DNA of 64,000 bases from Hyaloperonospora brassicae. Taxonomy: Eukaryota; Oomycota; Peronosporomycetes; Peronosporales; Peronosporaceae. Location: contig CANTFL010000195.1 in NCBI GenBank assembly GCA_947650285.1, positions 1 through 64,000 on the forward strand, written 5' to 3'. The notes beneath the pieces were generated by a model. That model saw only the letters and a program-made list of their open reading frames with translations, did no database searches and was not told the DNA's origin. The position numbers and the translations under genes were made by a program. This document shows positions 21,733 through 32,508 of the stretch, in pieces (position 1 is the stretch's first letter; each line of letters begins with the position of its first letter).

Positions 21733-22319
21733 GAGAAGGACTTGAGTGCTTGGACCGAAGTGATGATTGATTAAACTGAAGCTGATTGCTTCCTAAAAGA
21801 CTCCAGTACAGAGGGCGGTTGTGGAAAAGTCACTAATAAATTTTGGGACGCGGATCGGTGATCACTCAGTCAAGACGTCACTATCTGGCGAAAAACGACA
21901 CCTATTAATTTAGCGATCCAATAGGAGACGAACGATGATCCTCACGGAGATCAACGATTCGACCCAGCTCTCGCCAGAATGATGGAAATGGAACGTTTTT
22001 TAGACGAGGAGTAGAAAGGGATAATATCAACGGACCAATCTGGGACGAGTCGCATATATTTAAAATTTTCACGGTTTAATCTAGGACAAAGGAAGGGATG
22101 AAGTCAAGAAACCCACCAGAAGGTTGATTAAGAACAAGAAAGTGTGTGTCGAAGCAGGTAAAGACTGGGTCACGAATCTAAACCCTAAGCTCTCTTAATA
22201 TACGAACATTTGAGACATCATGTTGACAGATATCGGCATCGGTCGTGAACATTGTGGCAAAAGTACTCATGGAAAGGTACATCTGGGAACAGGTGGTGCT
22301 ATTAACTCTGTGAAGAAGG
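21733..22319. other. Non-coding 3' region of unit B
   Basis: Between the antisense start and the LTR. No ORF. It ends in the purine-rich GAAGAAGG at about 22312-22319, a possible polypurine tract for plus-strand DNA priming. Confidence 0.45.
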
Positions 22320-23196
22320 TGTAACATCCTGCAGATCGGCGACACTCTTTACCGGTCTCCCAAAGGGAGTACTGATAAAGGTTAATTATAGCCCGATCTG
22401 GAAGTGTTAATATTCACGGGAGTCCTTGTAGTTATTTTAAGACATGTGGAGGGTCTCGTAGACCAGATAGACACAGAAGGGTGGTTTTGGAGCACGTACA
22501 ACGGACAAAATAAAACCTAATGCTAAATTGCACCGTACCGATCCTCAAAAATCTCGAATCGGGCCAATAGATCGGTCATGTTCCCTGCTGACTATGGATA
22601 TATCGGTGATGGAGCTATTGTATGATGATGTACATGCTTGTTGGAGATCCATGAGTGATGTCTTACAGGTTCAGACCGAAAGAGCCAGTGGAAGCCGGTT
22701 GAATTAACGTCGCAAAATGGATTTAGACACATTCCACATTTTGAATACTATTCTAGACTTTTCGGTACCAAAGTTGGGTATTCGGTACCGTATTTGGTGT
22801 CTAGGTACGATATCGGGAGTATTGGCGCTATCTTTGGAGCACAGGTCACGAAATTTCGACACGTGTTCAAGGGGGCGGTCAAGCTTAAAGGTGATATCGG
22901 TTTAGAGAGTGACCTACAGTTTGGAATAGGCTTAAATATAGGTTGGCTTTTATTTTGGTCGGTTAATAAACAGACTTGAACTCTACTTCTTCTACTCACG
23001 ACGCACGTTCTCATCCCCTCTTCTCCGAGCAAGATTGATTTGTCTTACCCGTCGGGTCAAGGCACGCGTGTTGCTAGGACATTGAAGACAGATATTGGAT
23101 TGATGGCTAAGAGCAAGAAGAGCGTTACCGGAAGATCTTATCTGGATCGATCAAGCACTCACACTTTACTCAACTGCTAGGGTGTCAGCAACAACA
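22320..23196 (+). repeat. LTR shared by units B and C
   Basis: About 877 bp, TGTAACATCC to CAACA. Aligns with 9302-10197 at roughly 90% by eye; it lacks a ~20-base stretch of the left LTR (around 9778-9797). It is followed not by flanking DNA but by another 5' leader. Confidence 0.6.
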
Positions 23197-23714
23197 GAAA
23201 AGGACTGGACACAAGATCGCGAGACGGCTCAAGTGGTCAGAAGATCTGGACAAAACGTTCAAGACAAGACCGAGCAATATCGAAGCGTTTTACAAGGCAG
23301 ATCGGACCGATCCCAAAGCAAAACCAACGCAAGACTATCATTTGCTGAGTGAAGATTCCCGTACAGCGAAAATCCGATCCCGAGGACAAATCGAGATCAG
23401 TGTGATCCAAGTTTTAGATCGCGACATCGCCAAAAGTGACTGCCGCGACTCGAGATCAGGGTCGCAGAACCCTGTTCGTGGTATGAAGATTTTCGCACCG
23501 GAAGCAAACCCTCAACCCCAAACCCTCAGCGAGATCGACATCTCCCAAGGCCGTTACGAAGAGCTCAATCCAGCCCAACCGACGGGTACACAAGGTGAGC
23601 ACAAGGCTATACAACAAGGCACGTATCGGAGTACCCCCTCCGTGAGTCGGCAAGTCTGGGCAAGTGGAAGATCGACCCTCACACAAGCAATTTTGTGGGA
23701 TCGACTTCACCACA
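22320..23714 (+). mobile_element. Ty3/Gypsy unit C, truncated to LTR and leader
   Basis: After the LTR the sequence follows the unit B leader (TGGACACAAG at the primer-site position, ACAAGGTGAGCACAAGG, GTGAGTCGGCAAG) up to 23714. Homology then stops within a base or two of the gag ATG position and the sequence becomes the antisense region of element D. This is a third array unit cut by a breakpoint. Confidence 0.7.
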
Positions 23715-23886
23715 CTTTCGGTCCGGGAGTCACCTGTCAGCCCATCGACATGCTTCCCGGCCCCGCCAATTTCCGGTCAGTGAAGTTGCTTCGTCGTGTT
23801 TGCCTGATCGACGCGAAGCCGAGGTGGGTCTCCAACGGTAAAAGCCTGATAACCAAATTTCCTGTCGATTGATTCATCCAAGAGAA

Positions 23887-26710
23887 TGCCGCCGCCCTGT
23901 GCTCCTTGTTTGCAAGCGTCTTCACCTCCAACAAGTCGCATTGGCGATGTCATGTACGTCAACGTTGAGAGTTCTATCAACGTTGCTGATCTGCGTCGGA
24001 CGCTGAGACGCATGAACCACCTAGACTAGCCGCGTGAGGTGAATCTGGTGCATATTTTTTCCACACGTTTGGAATCGCCACGTCCGCTGCTCGATGCGTC
24101 TACGCGTCGATCCATCCGGCAGGCCACGTCACTCACCTACTTGGTCGCCTTCGCGTTTGGGGCTGAAGCTGTGCCTCTCGATTAAATAAGTCGGTAGCTT
24201 CATTGTGCGTCGCGCTTGCGCAGTCGGAGCGGAGTTGCACAGCACGTAGTCGAAGAATAGAAGCCGCGATCGCCGAGTCCGTGATTTTGCACGCCATTAA
24301 TTAAAGGCGACCCGGATGAAAGCTTCTACTTGACAATTAGATGCGTTGAAGATTACCGGGGTCATAAAATTACCGAAGAAGTCAATTGTCAATACCGATA
24401 CGGAAGCCGCTTGATTGTCCACTCAGCGCGCTGACCGAATTGATTCGCCGTAGCGGATTATCTCCATCTTGCAAGTGGCGATACAAGCGCAGGACAGCGA
24501 CATCTTTTGCCTTACTGGTCGACTCGCCGAGTCTCAAGCCCAGCAAGCAGCTATCGACGGATTCGCAAAGGCGTATTACCGCCTGTTGCGAGAAGCCACC
24601 ATGGCTATGTGTAATGGCGATGATCACGCCTTGCGTGATGTCGGGGACTCATTGACGACCATCGACGCGTGATAGTCGGATTGCGAAACAGTATTTGGCA
24701 TCATTGTGTTCCGTGGCCCCTTTTTCCTAGTCTCGCTACTGCGGCTGTGATCGGCATCGACGATCCGGGCTCGAATCCGCGTAAGATAAATTTATACTCT
24801 CGCTTGTGTCGCTTTCACGATCAGCGGTTTCCCGACGCCAACTCATTCGGCTCGAAGGCGGGTTACCAAGTATTATCACTTCGGATCGATTCGATTGGAT
24901 CATGAAGTGAGTTACCGAGTGGTATCTCGTCAAGCAAAGTTTGTTATGCGTTGATGTACTTTGTTCCTCCTGGAAGCTCGTTGGCACTCTCGTCATGGTC
25001 ACCATATTCTCACCCTCAAATTTCCTATTGCTGTTTTCAGCCGCTGCGTCTCTTTCGCGTGGCGAGCTGCTTACCGAGAGAAACTTGAGTGCACCGTCGG
25101 CTCCAGTCACAATAGTCTAGTCGTCTAACTCGCCGAGTCCGGCCTCTTCTTCTGGTCAGCCGTATTCGCCGACGCCTGAACCTTTGCTTTCCTCTTCATT
25201 GTCGTCGGTTGATCCATAGAATAAGCTTGGAAGCGGCGATAATGTTTTGCCTTTGCCTTCGCCTGTCATCTCCCACGCTCGACGATGTGACGGACTCTCA
25301 GGCTCGTCGAAGTACCAGGGACCGCCTCTTGCCTATCCCATTAAATTTCCCGGGTAGTCAGGCGGTCGTGCGGTTGCATGTATCTCGAAGTCGAGGTTGT
25401 GTTTGTCCTCCAACTGCGTTTATTGGATCTCGACGAGTCGTTCTTCCGGTGTCTGAATCGACGCCAGTGACTGCGTCTGCTTCCTTGCCCCAGACTACTG
25501 TCTCAACGGACTTCACATCATATTCTTCTACTACATGATTTGCTTCTACAGGCATGAACCCAGTGCCTTCGCCCCGTAGTTCGATCGCCGTGCGATCTAG
25601 CGCTTCTTGAGGTCAAGGTCGTGTTCAGCACCCACCTGTGTCAACTAGATCTCGACGCGTAGGTCCTTATGTTTCTGGATCGGTGTCGGTGGTCACGTTG
25701 GCCTCGCTGACGTCATTTCCTTGCCCCAGACTGTTGTTGTATCGGTTATTTCGCCTCCTCCAGCGTTGGCTTCCGTCCACGCGACCTCATCGCCGCCGAG
25801 CTCTTTCAATACTGCTGCGGATCCAGTAAAGCCGGCGAAGAAGAGCGAGTCGAGTCTTTTGTCCGCGTCTACACCCGCCAAACGTTCCCTAAAAACACTT
25901 TCATATGGACCTCGTAACAGAATGTCTAAATCTTTGCCTCGGACGGTGTCGACTCGTCGATCAAGCAAGTCTTCATCTGAGGCCAGTGAAGCGCTTGAGA
26001 TTGTTGTCGCATCTTACTTTTCGGCGTCTGTGGTGTCGGCACCGCATCTCTGTGTGCCCCTTGCAGTGCTCCGCACCCGCGCGGCGCAGGCAGTGGCACG
26101 CGATTCTCGTCAAACGCCAGCGATTCGGCAGAGTCTTTAATTTACATTTTACCATCTAGATTCATCCTAATGTTGGGCTCAAATTACTGCCGCTCGGTCA
26201 CCTCTCCGCATGGAAGATATCCATGACCAGCCTGTTGTCGCGGCTACTCCCGTATCAGTGGCTGCTCTCCGAGCAATATTTGACATGTGTAACCTGTATC
26301 ACCCTTGCCAGGTGACTCTAGGTTTATTTCCGGACTTGCCCATGTTTGTGCCTGCGGCTCGTATTCATGATGCCTGGGCTAGCCTCTCGTCTTCCAAACG
26401 GTATCTTTGGTCGAGTAGTATGCTGTATGCTGTCTGTGACGTCTGGGATCGATATTGAGGGTTAAAATAATGAGTTCGACTAAGATGAGACTATCGGTTT
26501 CCGGTCGAAGGTGTACGCCGCCTTGTGGGAAAGAAGCCATTGGCTCGTCGAGTCGAGCGTCTTGATGGGTATGCACCCTGATATCGATTCCACCCGGTCG
26601 ACTATTGACGTGGGCTGTCTTTTGCGCTCTGATCGGAATACTGCGCTGCTCGCAAGCGTCGTGGAGACCTCCTCTGGATGTCCGTTAAGTCCCTTGATCG
26701 TGTACTGAAC
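23887..26710 (+). pseudogene. Antisense additional ORF of element D
   Basis: Reads opposite to D pol and towards it, as in A/B. An ATG at 23887 opens a piece with NVADLRRTLRRMNHL, comparable to SVDDVRTTLATISYF of unit B. Helical pieces follow (24469-24672, LQVAIQAQDSD... in the same place as the coiled coil), a Ser/Pro-rich stretch (25721-26140), and C-terminal pieces (26210-26458; 26511 on, VYAALWER against RYALWES of unit A). Many stops. Homology is inferred from order and short motifs. Confidence 0.5.
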
Positions 26711-27450
26711 GAGGCAGTCTCTATGCGGATTTCTGACGGGCCGGCCCTGCTATCGATCCCGAGCTTAATTTCGAACCATCCGGGCCTCACTACCTGTTCG
26801 TAAGTCACGCAGGGTGCCTCTAAGTCCTGAATGGTTTGCCGAGCTCAATGCGTTGGATGCCTCCGAGCCATTGCGGGTCCGGTGGTTGACTTGGCCAGCG
26901 CAATATTCCTACAATAATTGCTTTAGGCCACAACATTCTGAATTTACCAGTATTCGTGCCGGTGTTTGTTTCTGAGAGCGATGTGGTGTCTCGTATTGTC
27001 GAGGACGTCGACTGAAACATATTTGTTCCTTCGGCTGTACGCCTCGCTGCGCCCATTCCTGAGAACTGCTGTGACGCACATATTTTCGCCTCCTAGGTCA
27101 CTCAGAGTCCTACTTCGCGACCCAAAGATTATGTGATGCTCGTCACTGACATCTAATTTTATTGGTTATGCTGCCGCGAGGGTGTCTCGACTAGACGAGC
27201 ATTCCCTCAACGAGTTTTTATAATCCATTCGAATAATTCAGTCTCTTTCTTTCATGTACCTTATTTGATATGGACGCATGGTTTCTCCCTCATCTCTGCC
27301 TGCTTATCATCACATAGGTAATGTTGTTAGTGATAGTGGTACGTGGAATAGTACTCATCTGCCATTCGCACCATCTTCAACAATTTCCCTCGCTTCTTCT
27401 ACCTTAGGGTTTCGTATAACAAACCTCCGCACAACATATTAGATAACGGC
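26711..27450. other. Decayed sequence between D antisense gene and D pol
   Basis: No ORF above background and no motif recognised. By position it corresponds to the post-pol spacer of A/B. Confidence 0.3.
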
Positions 27451-27454
27451 TCTC

Positions 27455-27540
27455 ATGTCGGTGTGTCATAGCCCTTCCACTTCACCAGAAAACGTCTCTG
27501 AGTCCTGCCGATTTTCTTCGAAATGGGTTAGCCTTCAACC
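27455..27540 (-). pseudogene. Chromodomain remnant of element D
   Basis: Too short to stand out as an ORF. The minus strand reads KKIGRTQRRF then LVKWKGYDTP before a TGA, matching the FLVKWKGYPD core of the A/B chromodomain. It marks the 3' end of D pol. Confidence 0.7.
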
Positions 27541-28016
27541 TCGATCGCTTTTTTTTCTTATATCCTGCTAGCTATATCCATATCTCAACTATCCGCTAGT
27601 AAAAGTACTTCGACAAAATCAAACTGGTCGGTCCCAGCGATTTCATTTACCAACCTACGTGTAGGTCGTTTACCATGATCCCTGAACTTCTTCAAGCGTG
27701 AGATATGTCCGACATAATATAATTTCAACCCGCTCCGGTATGGTATTTTTAACTCAAAAGCAAAGTCCTCTACTCGCCGCTTAATGAGAAACGGCTCATG
27801 TCATCGACGAGCTAGCTTCTACTACAGTCCAGGTTTACTTTCTCCATGAATAGCCATACTCGATTTACTTCGCCGAAATTTATTTTGGATGGCGCATCTC
27901 TTCAATCATCTCGTTGAATTGCTCCTTGAGTATGGTCTAATTGGTTTGTTTGTGAAAGATTCGTCGTTCCGCCGGGTTTAAAAAATTGGTGTCTTTTGCT
28001 CGTCAAGCATTCTCAC

Positions 28017-29440
28017 TCACTTAGTATCCTTCGCAAGCCTGAATGCGATATCACGTTGTCGGTTCGATTCGTGACGCGACATGACCGGGTCTGCTGAGTC
28101 TATCGCTTTCTGTGACCCGGTCGGCGTTCGCCGGATTGACTTGGTCATGGCTTTCAGTGTAAAGTGCACGTTCCCCTCATATACTAGGTAGAAGGGAGTC
28201 TTCTTTCCCGCAGATTCCCTGTAATTATTGATCACATGTACTAATCTCTCGGCTATTACGTCATAGTCTTCCTGAATAGGTTCTTCTATATACACGTGCA
28301 CTGCATGTATCATTTTCTTCACGCTGCGTTCTTGTTTTTCATTTGCTTGGGGTCTGTAGCTCAACGTAGCGCGCGATTTAGACCCCATTATATCGACGAA
28401 AGTTTGAAACACTTCACTCATGCATCCTGGGTCTCTATCATGAAGAATGAGGCTGGGGGTCCGAAACGACGGAAGATGTTTTCCGAATGCTTTCGCAGCC
28501 TCTAATGCCCCTGTTGCACTCATGGCCTTGGCACTCACAAATCCCGTGAAGTGATTTAAATTGGAGCAGCGCCGTATTCCCTCGTCAAGTTACCGGCAGA
28601 GGGATAAGAAAGTCCATTGACACCACCTGAAAAGTCCGGTCGGATATGACATTACCCGGCGAGTGGCCGGTAAAGTGAGGCGTGATCTTGCAGGTACTGC
28701 GATCTTCACATGCTTGAATGTATTTCGTCCCTGGACCGGCCTCAATGCCCGGTCCGGTGATAGTCGGACTTCACTCTATGAAACGTCGTTACGATCCCTT
28801 GATGTCCGCCTTTTACAGAGTCATGACAATTTAGCAGAATCACATCGATCAGAGTAGTTCGAACTACCAACCCGTAACTTTAGGACTTCGTTCAGAAACT
28901 ACCTCGACTCGCAACTCCGTCCTATATAGTAGGGTATACCATCCTCGCTCAGTACAAAATATCCTACGATTCTCCCCTCGTAGTTGACTTGTCTATAAGT
29001 CAGCTTGTCGAATTAGCCTCTAACGAATCTCGTGAGTGTAGCTTACTTCTCTACCTCATCTTGATCTTTCGAGATACTTTTCTGCGCTCGGCTTGTATGA
29101 CTAGCGGATCGATGTCTTCCATACTCGGTGGTTCTCGGCACCTAGGCGTTTATGTCGGGTGCTTTGTTACATGTCGAGTCTTGGATCGTCGAGCAGCCCT
29201 ATTAAATTTATCCCGCATGTCTGCTTCCTCGAACGACTCTGACGCTTGATCGTTCTTGTCCTGGTGATTTCTCGCCCGGCTTGGTGTGTCTAGATTTTGT
29301 TCGAAATTGATTGATCAGCAAATCGGACTCGTCGAGATCTACTTCGCGTAGTTGTGGTCATCTTTGGCGGTTCTTTCTTTTCTCTCGACGCGAAAGACTC
29401 AACGAGTAATCTAACATGTATGTGTTTAAGCTTCTGTAGC
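28017..29440 (-). pseudogene. Integrase of element D
   Basis: Pre-zinc segment (GRIVGYFVLSEDG) and HHCC start (SVKGGHQGIVTTF, near 28800) precede the core. First Asp in VVSMDFLIPLP (near 28620), second in LILHDRDPGCMSE, and KQERSVKKM with the catalytic Glu kept, unlike A/B. 28017-28538 is the longest open piece (about 173 residues). Stops break the rest. Confidence 0.75.
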
Positions 29441-30049
29441 TAGATAAATCCTCCTGGGTCTTCCACCACTTGCCCCGATTTTACTATCAACGCTCCGGTG
29501 GCCAGCGTTTCCGCGGCCGCGTTGTAGCACCGTATAACTTGCAAATACCAGAAAGAGTTGAACTGGGCGACTGATTTGTTGTGACGCGCTAACATCAATT
29601 GCAAAGAGTCTTTATTGCGAGTGATCACCCCATAATTTGCTGGATTGAGAGCCCAAGGTCACCCACAGTAATCAAGTCTGTCACTTTTTGTTCTGACGCT
29701 GATTGCGTTCCGTTATTCATTCCTGTGTACTCTGCAAGATTCACTGTCGTTGCCGGCACGTAAGCACTCGCAGCGATCATAATGGTCCATTCCGGCAATC
29801 TCCTCAGTAACCACAAGCAGCTTCCGAATTCCCCATGCTTCTCGTTCTTTGCGGATCCATCAAACGAAAGTACAAAACAACAAACGTCGGAGGCACTTGC
29901 GCGTAGAAAAGCTCCGGATTCTGTCAAACACTCACCGAATGTTTGGCGGCTGGGGCAATATGTCCTAACTACTCGTCGAGGCCGATTGTCGTCGTGACGG
30001 ACGCTTAAAAAAATTGGGCGAATTCCACAATGTGCTCGCTCACTCTCTT
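29441..30049 (-). pseudogene. Second RNase H of element D
   Basis: VLSFDGSAKNEK (Asp), LPEWTIMIAASAY, NLAEYTGM (Glu), TVGDLGLSIQQ (Asp) align with the second RNase H of A/B; D keeps Asp where A/B have Glu. The frame runs into the LTR of element E at 30050, which interrupts it. Confidence 0.7.
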
Positions 30050-30441
30050 TGTTACGGGGCACACCCTTGCGTGAACTTAACGCAAGGGTTTCGGTGCCCC
30101 GACAGACGTACACGAGGCAAACGAAGAAGCGTATATAAGGTAAAAGCAGAACTGTTATATTAATATAATTAAGTCTTTAACCACTGTCTCTCTGTTTGAC
30201 TTAAGTTAATTATGCTAATATAACTGAGTGTATGGTGACGTCTCGTCACCACTCATTGCGCGCGTCTTGCGGCGATTGGTGGGTTGATATCATCAAGATA
30301 TCAACCAATGAACAGACTCTTTGGTCGACCCATCAATATCACCACGATTGGTGATATTGTTAAAAGAATATACAACATAATATTCTTTATTGTCATTATC
30401 TCTCAAATGACAATTTCCATGTAACGGGCTGCCCCGTTACA
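30050..30441 (-). repeat. 3' LTR of element E
   Basis: On the + strand it begins TGTTACGGGG and ends CCCCGTTACA. It is a chain of inverted repeats: arms at 30063-30072/30080-30089, 30283-30291/30297-30305, 30334-30344/30349-30359 and 30420-30428/30433-30441. Confidence 0.95.
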
Positions 30442-30452
30442 TCACCCCCCTT
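30442..30452 (-). promoter_or_regulatory. Polypurine tract of element E
   Basis: The minus strand reads AAGGGGGGTGA immediately before the 3' LTR start TGTAACGGGG. This is the expected primer site for plus-strand DNA synthesis. Confidence 0.7.
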
Positions 30453-30571
30453 AACTGATAGTCACCGTGTGACTATCGAAAATATGGCGGTCTCCCGTTG
30501 GGCACCAGTGGGACAGGGAGCACTTGTTGGGTCCGTTCCATTTACTTTCCGCTTGACCTCGCATAGTTAAT

Positions 30572-31522
30572 ATGTCTATGCGAGGTGACTCAAGACCCGC
30601 ATATCCCGGTGCTGTGCCAGCCTCTGCGGCAGACGATTCGTCGTCTACTGCTCCTTATCCGCCTGCAGCAACAGGTGCTGCAGGTGCACGCGGTACCACA
30701 CCGCGTGCGCATGATGACCCCGACATTGAGGTCGTCTACTCTGGCGAGTCAGACGTGTATGACTCGGGCAATGGCCTAGAGGCGTCTCGATCACCGGCGA
30801 CGCCTCAGTATTCGCCAAGGCCACGGCCGAACGAACGGACTCGTGATTTGCATCACATTCTGTTCGGCAGTGATGATGATGATCAGGGTGGTGAGGAGTA
30901 TTACTACTTACCACCGCCGACTCGTGCCTCTTTGCACGAGCGTGATGACGATGGCGTGATCCGTCGTCAATCTGGGAGCCGTGGTACCGACAAAGGTACC
31001 ACTGTGAAGCATGATGAACTGAAGCCGTGTCGTTTGCCCGAACAAATCATCAATAGCTTGTCTCACGAGACAAGCCAACACCATCGAATACCCTTATTTG
31101 ATGCGACTGAGCTTCACGGCTTGAATTATAGCACGAAGAACTTTCGCGCTGTAGAACATTTTTACCTCGATGTATTTTTTAGACATCGATGGTACAACGG
31201 CAACCAAAAGCGTGACAAGGCCTTGCTTTTGGCTGCGTGGAACGCGTTCGTCCAAAACCTAAAGAATTTTGGACGAGAAGGGTGGCTTAAGAAACTTGAG
31301 GCGGTACGCCTAAAGTTTGAAAAGCGAACGCCAACCGGTACAAGGTATCGGTTGCACTGTTTGTCGAGTGAGGCAGACATTCCTTGCCTCACATGGAGAG
31401 ACCCTTGTGCGAGTTGTGTTGACAACTCGCAGCGTGCACATAGACGCGTGTATTCCCTAAGTTCGCCCTGGGGAAGGGCACACATCTCGGCTGAGATGCG
31501 GGACGCGATTGCAAACTTGTAA
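30572..31522 (+). CDS. N-terminal open part of the E antisense protein
   Basis: 316 residues. Residues 1-115 are low complexity and acidic (FGSDDDDQGGEEYYY near 98-112). Residues ~170-300 look globular (FRAVEHFYLDVFFRHRW, DKALLLAAWNAFVQNL, CLTWRDPCASC). The ATG lies in the loop of a perfect 10-bp inverted repeat (30557-30566/30576-30585). No family was recognised. It starts 130 bases inside the 3' LTR, so that LTR could supply an antisense promoter (inference). Confidence 0.65.
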   Translation: MSMRGDSRPAYPGAVPASAADDSSSTAPYPPAATGAAGARGTTPRAHDDPDIEVVYSGESDVYDSGNGLEASRSPATPQYSPRPRPNERTRDLHHILFGSDDDDQGGEEYYYLPPPTRASLHERDDDGVIRRQSGSRGTDKGTTVKHDELKPCRLPEQIINSLSHETSQHHRIPLFDATELHGLNYSTKNFRAVEHFYLDVFFRHRWYNGNQKRDKALLLAAWNAFVQNLKNFGREGWLKKLEAVRLKFEKRTPTGTRYRLHCLSSEADIPCLTWRDPCASCVDNSQRAHRRVYSLSSPWGRAHISAEMRDAIANL

Positions 31523-31550
31523 TCCGTCTACAAGCGCCTAGGGCCCGTGT

Positions 31551-31844
31551 TTACCGATGGGCCACAAGGTCAATTGGATGAGTCTCGTCATACTGGTGGA
31601 CGAGACCTTCGACATCCATCAACAGCTGAGCGCGGGGCTCCCAGCTGTTCCAAGAGGGTCGATTGTCCCGCCACTGGACGAGGTAGCTCGTCCTTGATCC
31701 TGAATCGTCACGGTGATTCAAGATACTCTCCACTAGATAGCGTTGACCACCGTAAGCATCCACCAAAGGATGTGGTGGAGGAGGAAAGACCTTCTCCAGA
31801 TGATTCGGCTCACCATCTCGACCCTTACGAGATGGATCGCGCAA
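31551..31844 (-). pseudogene. Chromodomain of element E
   Basis: 98 residues. The chromodomain pattern RYLVESILNHR ... YLVQWRDN ... SWNSWEP lies at about residues 35-70, followed by LVHQYDETHP. It is the natural C-terminus of E integrase and is in frame with 31899-32423 across a stop. The opposite strand carries the antisense ORF. Confidence 0.75.
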
Positions 31845-31898
31845 TCGATGAATTTCGCGATGACTTGAAGCACGAGCGCGACCGGCGCTACGCTTTGA

Positions 31899-32423
31899 CT
31901 AATACCGTGTGAAAGAACCGCAAAGATCGCGATGCTGATCGGGCGAGAGATCGCGCCGATTGTGCCACAGCGCAGCTTCAGGTCGAGCGGGATGTCCGCT
32001 CCCTTTACGGCGAGCTGGCGACAGCTCGCGGGGAGATACCTCGGTTGAGTTCCGAGGTATCATATCTGCGCGACCAGACGGATCGTCTGGTGCGCGAACG
32101 CAAGAACTTGATGGATGTTCTTGAACGTGGGGGCTATCTTCATCGGAAGAAGAAGGCTCGTACTGACAGTACGGCCTAAGCCTCCCCGCGTAAAACGTAG
32201 GATGCGTGCGCATCTTACGTGACAATTCGATCTTGTATGCATTGCCCTTGCTATGCAACAATTGAAATGGATCAATGTACTTCGACAGTAGTTTACTACT
32301 GCCGACACTAGTGAATGCATGTCCAGGTAAGTTTACCGTTGTCAGTAGTACTAGGTCGTTAACTTTGAATGAAAGAACATTTGCACCTCCATTCTTGTCT
32401 GCGTTCCGTTTCTGGTGGTTCAC
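31899..32423 (-). pseudogene. Integrase C-terminal domain of element E
   Basis: About 174 residues: VNDLVLLTTVNLPG, SKYIDPFQLLHSKG (GPF/Y-type, first residue changed) and HPTFYAGRLRPY, then a long charged linker to the chromodomain. The linker is antisense to the coiled coil of the additional ORF. Confidence 0.8.
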
Positions 32424-32508
32424 CGCATTTGCGATGGAGTCCTGAACGAAACGGACTACCGCCTCTCGAGTCAGCAGGAAGCTCTCCGCTTACTCTTTGT
32501 TTTGTCTT

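Larger units (their letters stand above)
9302..23196 (+). mobile_element. Ty3/Gypsy unit B (LTR to LTR, ~13.9 kb)
   Basis: The only unit complete from LTR to LTR. Order: LTR, leader, gag (from 10813), nucleocapsid, protease, linker, RT, degenerate RNase H, second RNase H, integrase, chromodomain (to 18734), hairpin repeats, antisense gene (19114-21732), LTR. It has many stops and frameshifts. The large size reflects the ~2.6 kb antisense gene and long non-coding parts. Confidence 0.8.
30572..32179 (+). pseudogene. Antisense additional ORF of element E (one frame, two stops)
   Basis: A single frame of 535 codons from the ATG at 30572 to a TAA at 32177-32179, interrupted only by TAA (31520-31522) and TGA (31910-31912). 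The N-terminal half is Pro/Ser-rich and acidic, followed by a folded-looking basic region with several Trp and Cys, then a charged C-terminal coiled coil (about 31830-32140; LQVERDVRSLYGELATA, LRDQTDRLVRERKNL) ending in a basic tail. The last ~630 bases overlap the chromodomain and integrase C-terminus on the minus strand. Confidence 0.7.

Noticed and set aside
24000..27000. Host protein-coding genes in the 24-27 kb stretch
   Set aside because: Short ORFs there fit a decayed antisense gene of element D; no intron-exon gene with a known domain was seen.
30572..31522. E antisense ORF as a homologue of the A/B antisense protein
   Set aside because: Only layout is shared. Trp- and Leu-rich middle parts look loosely alike, but I could not align them with confidence.
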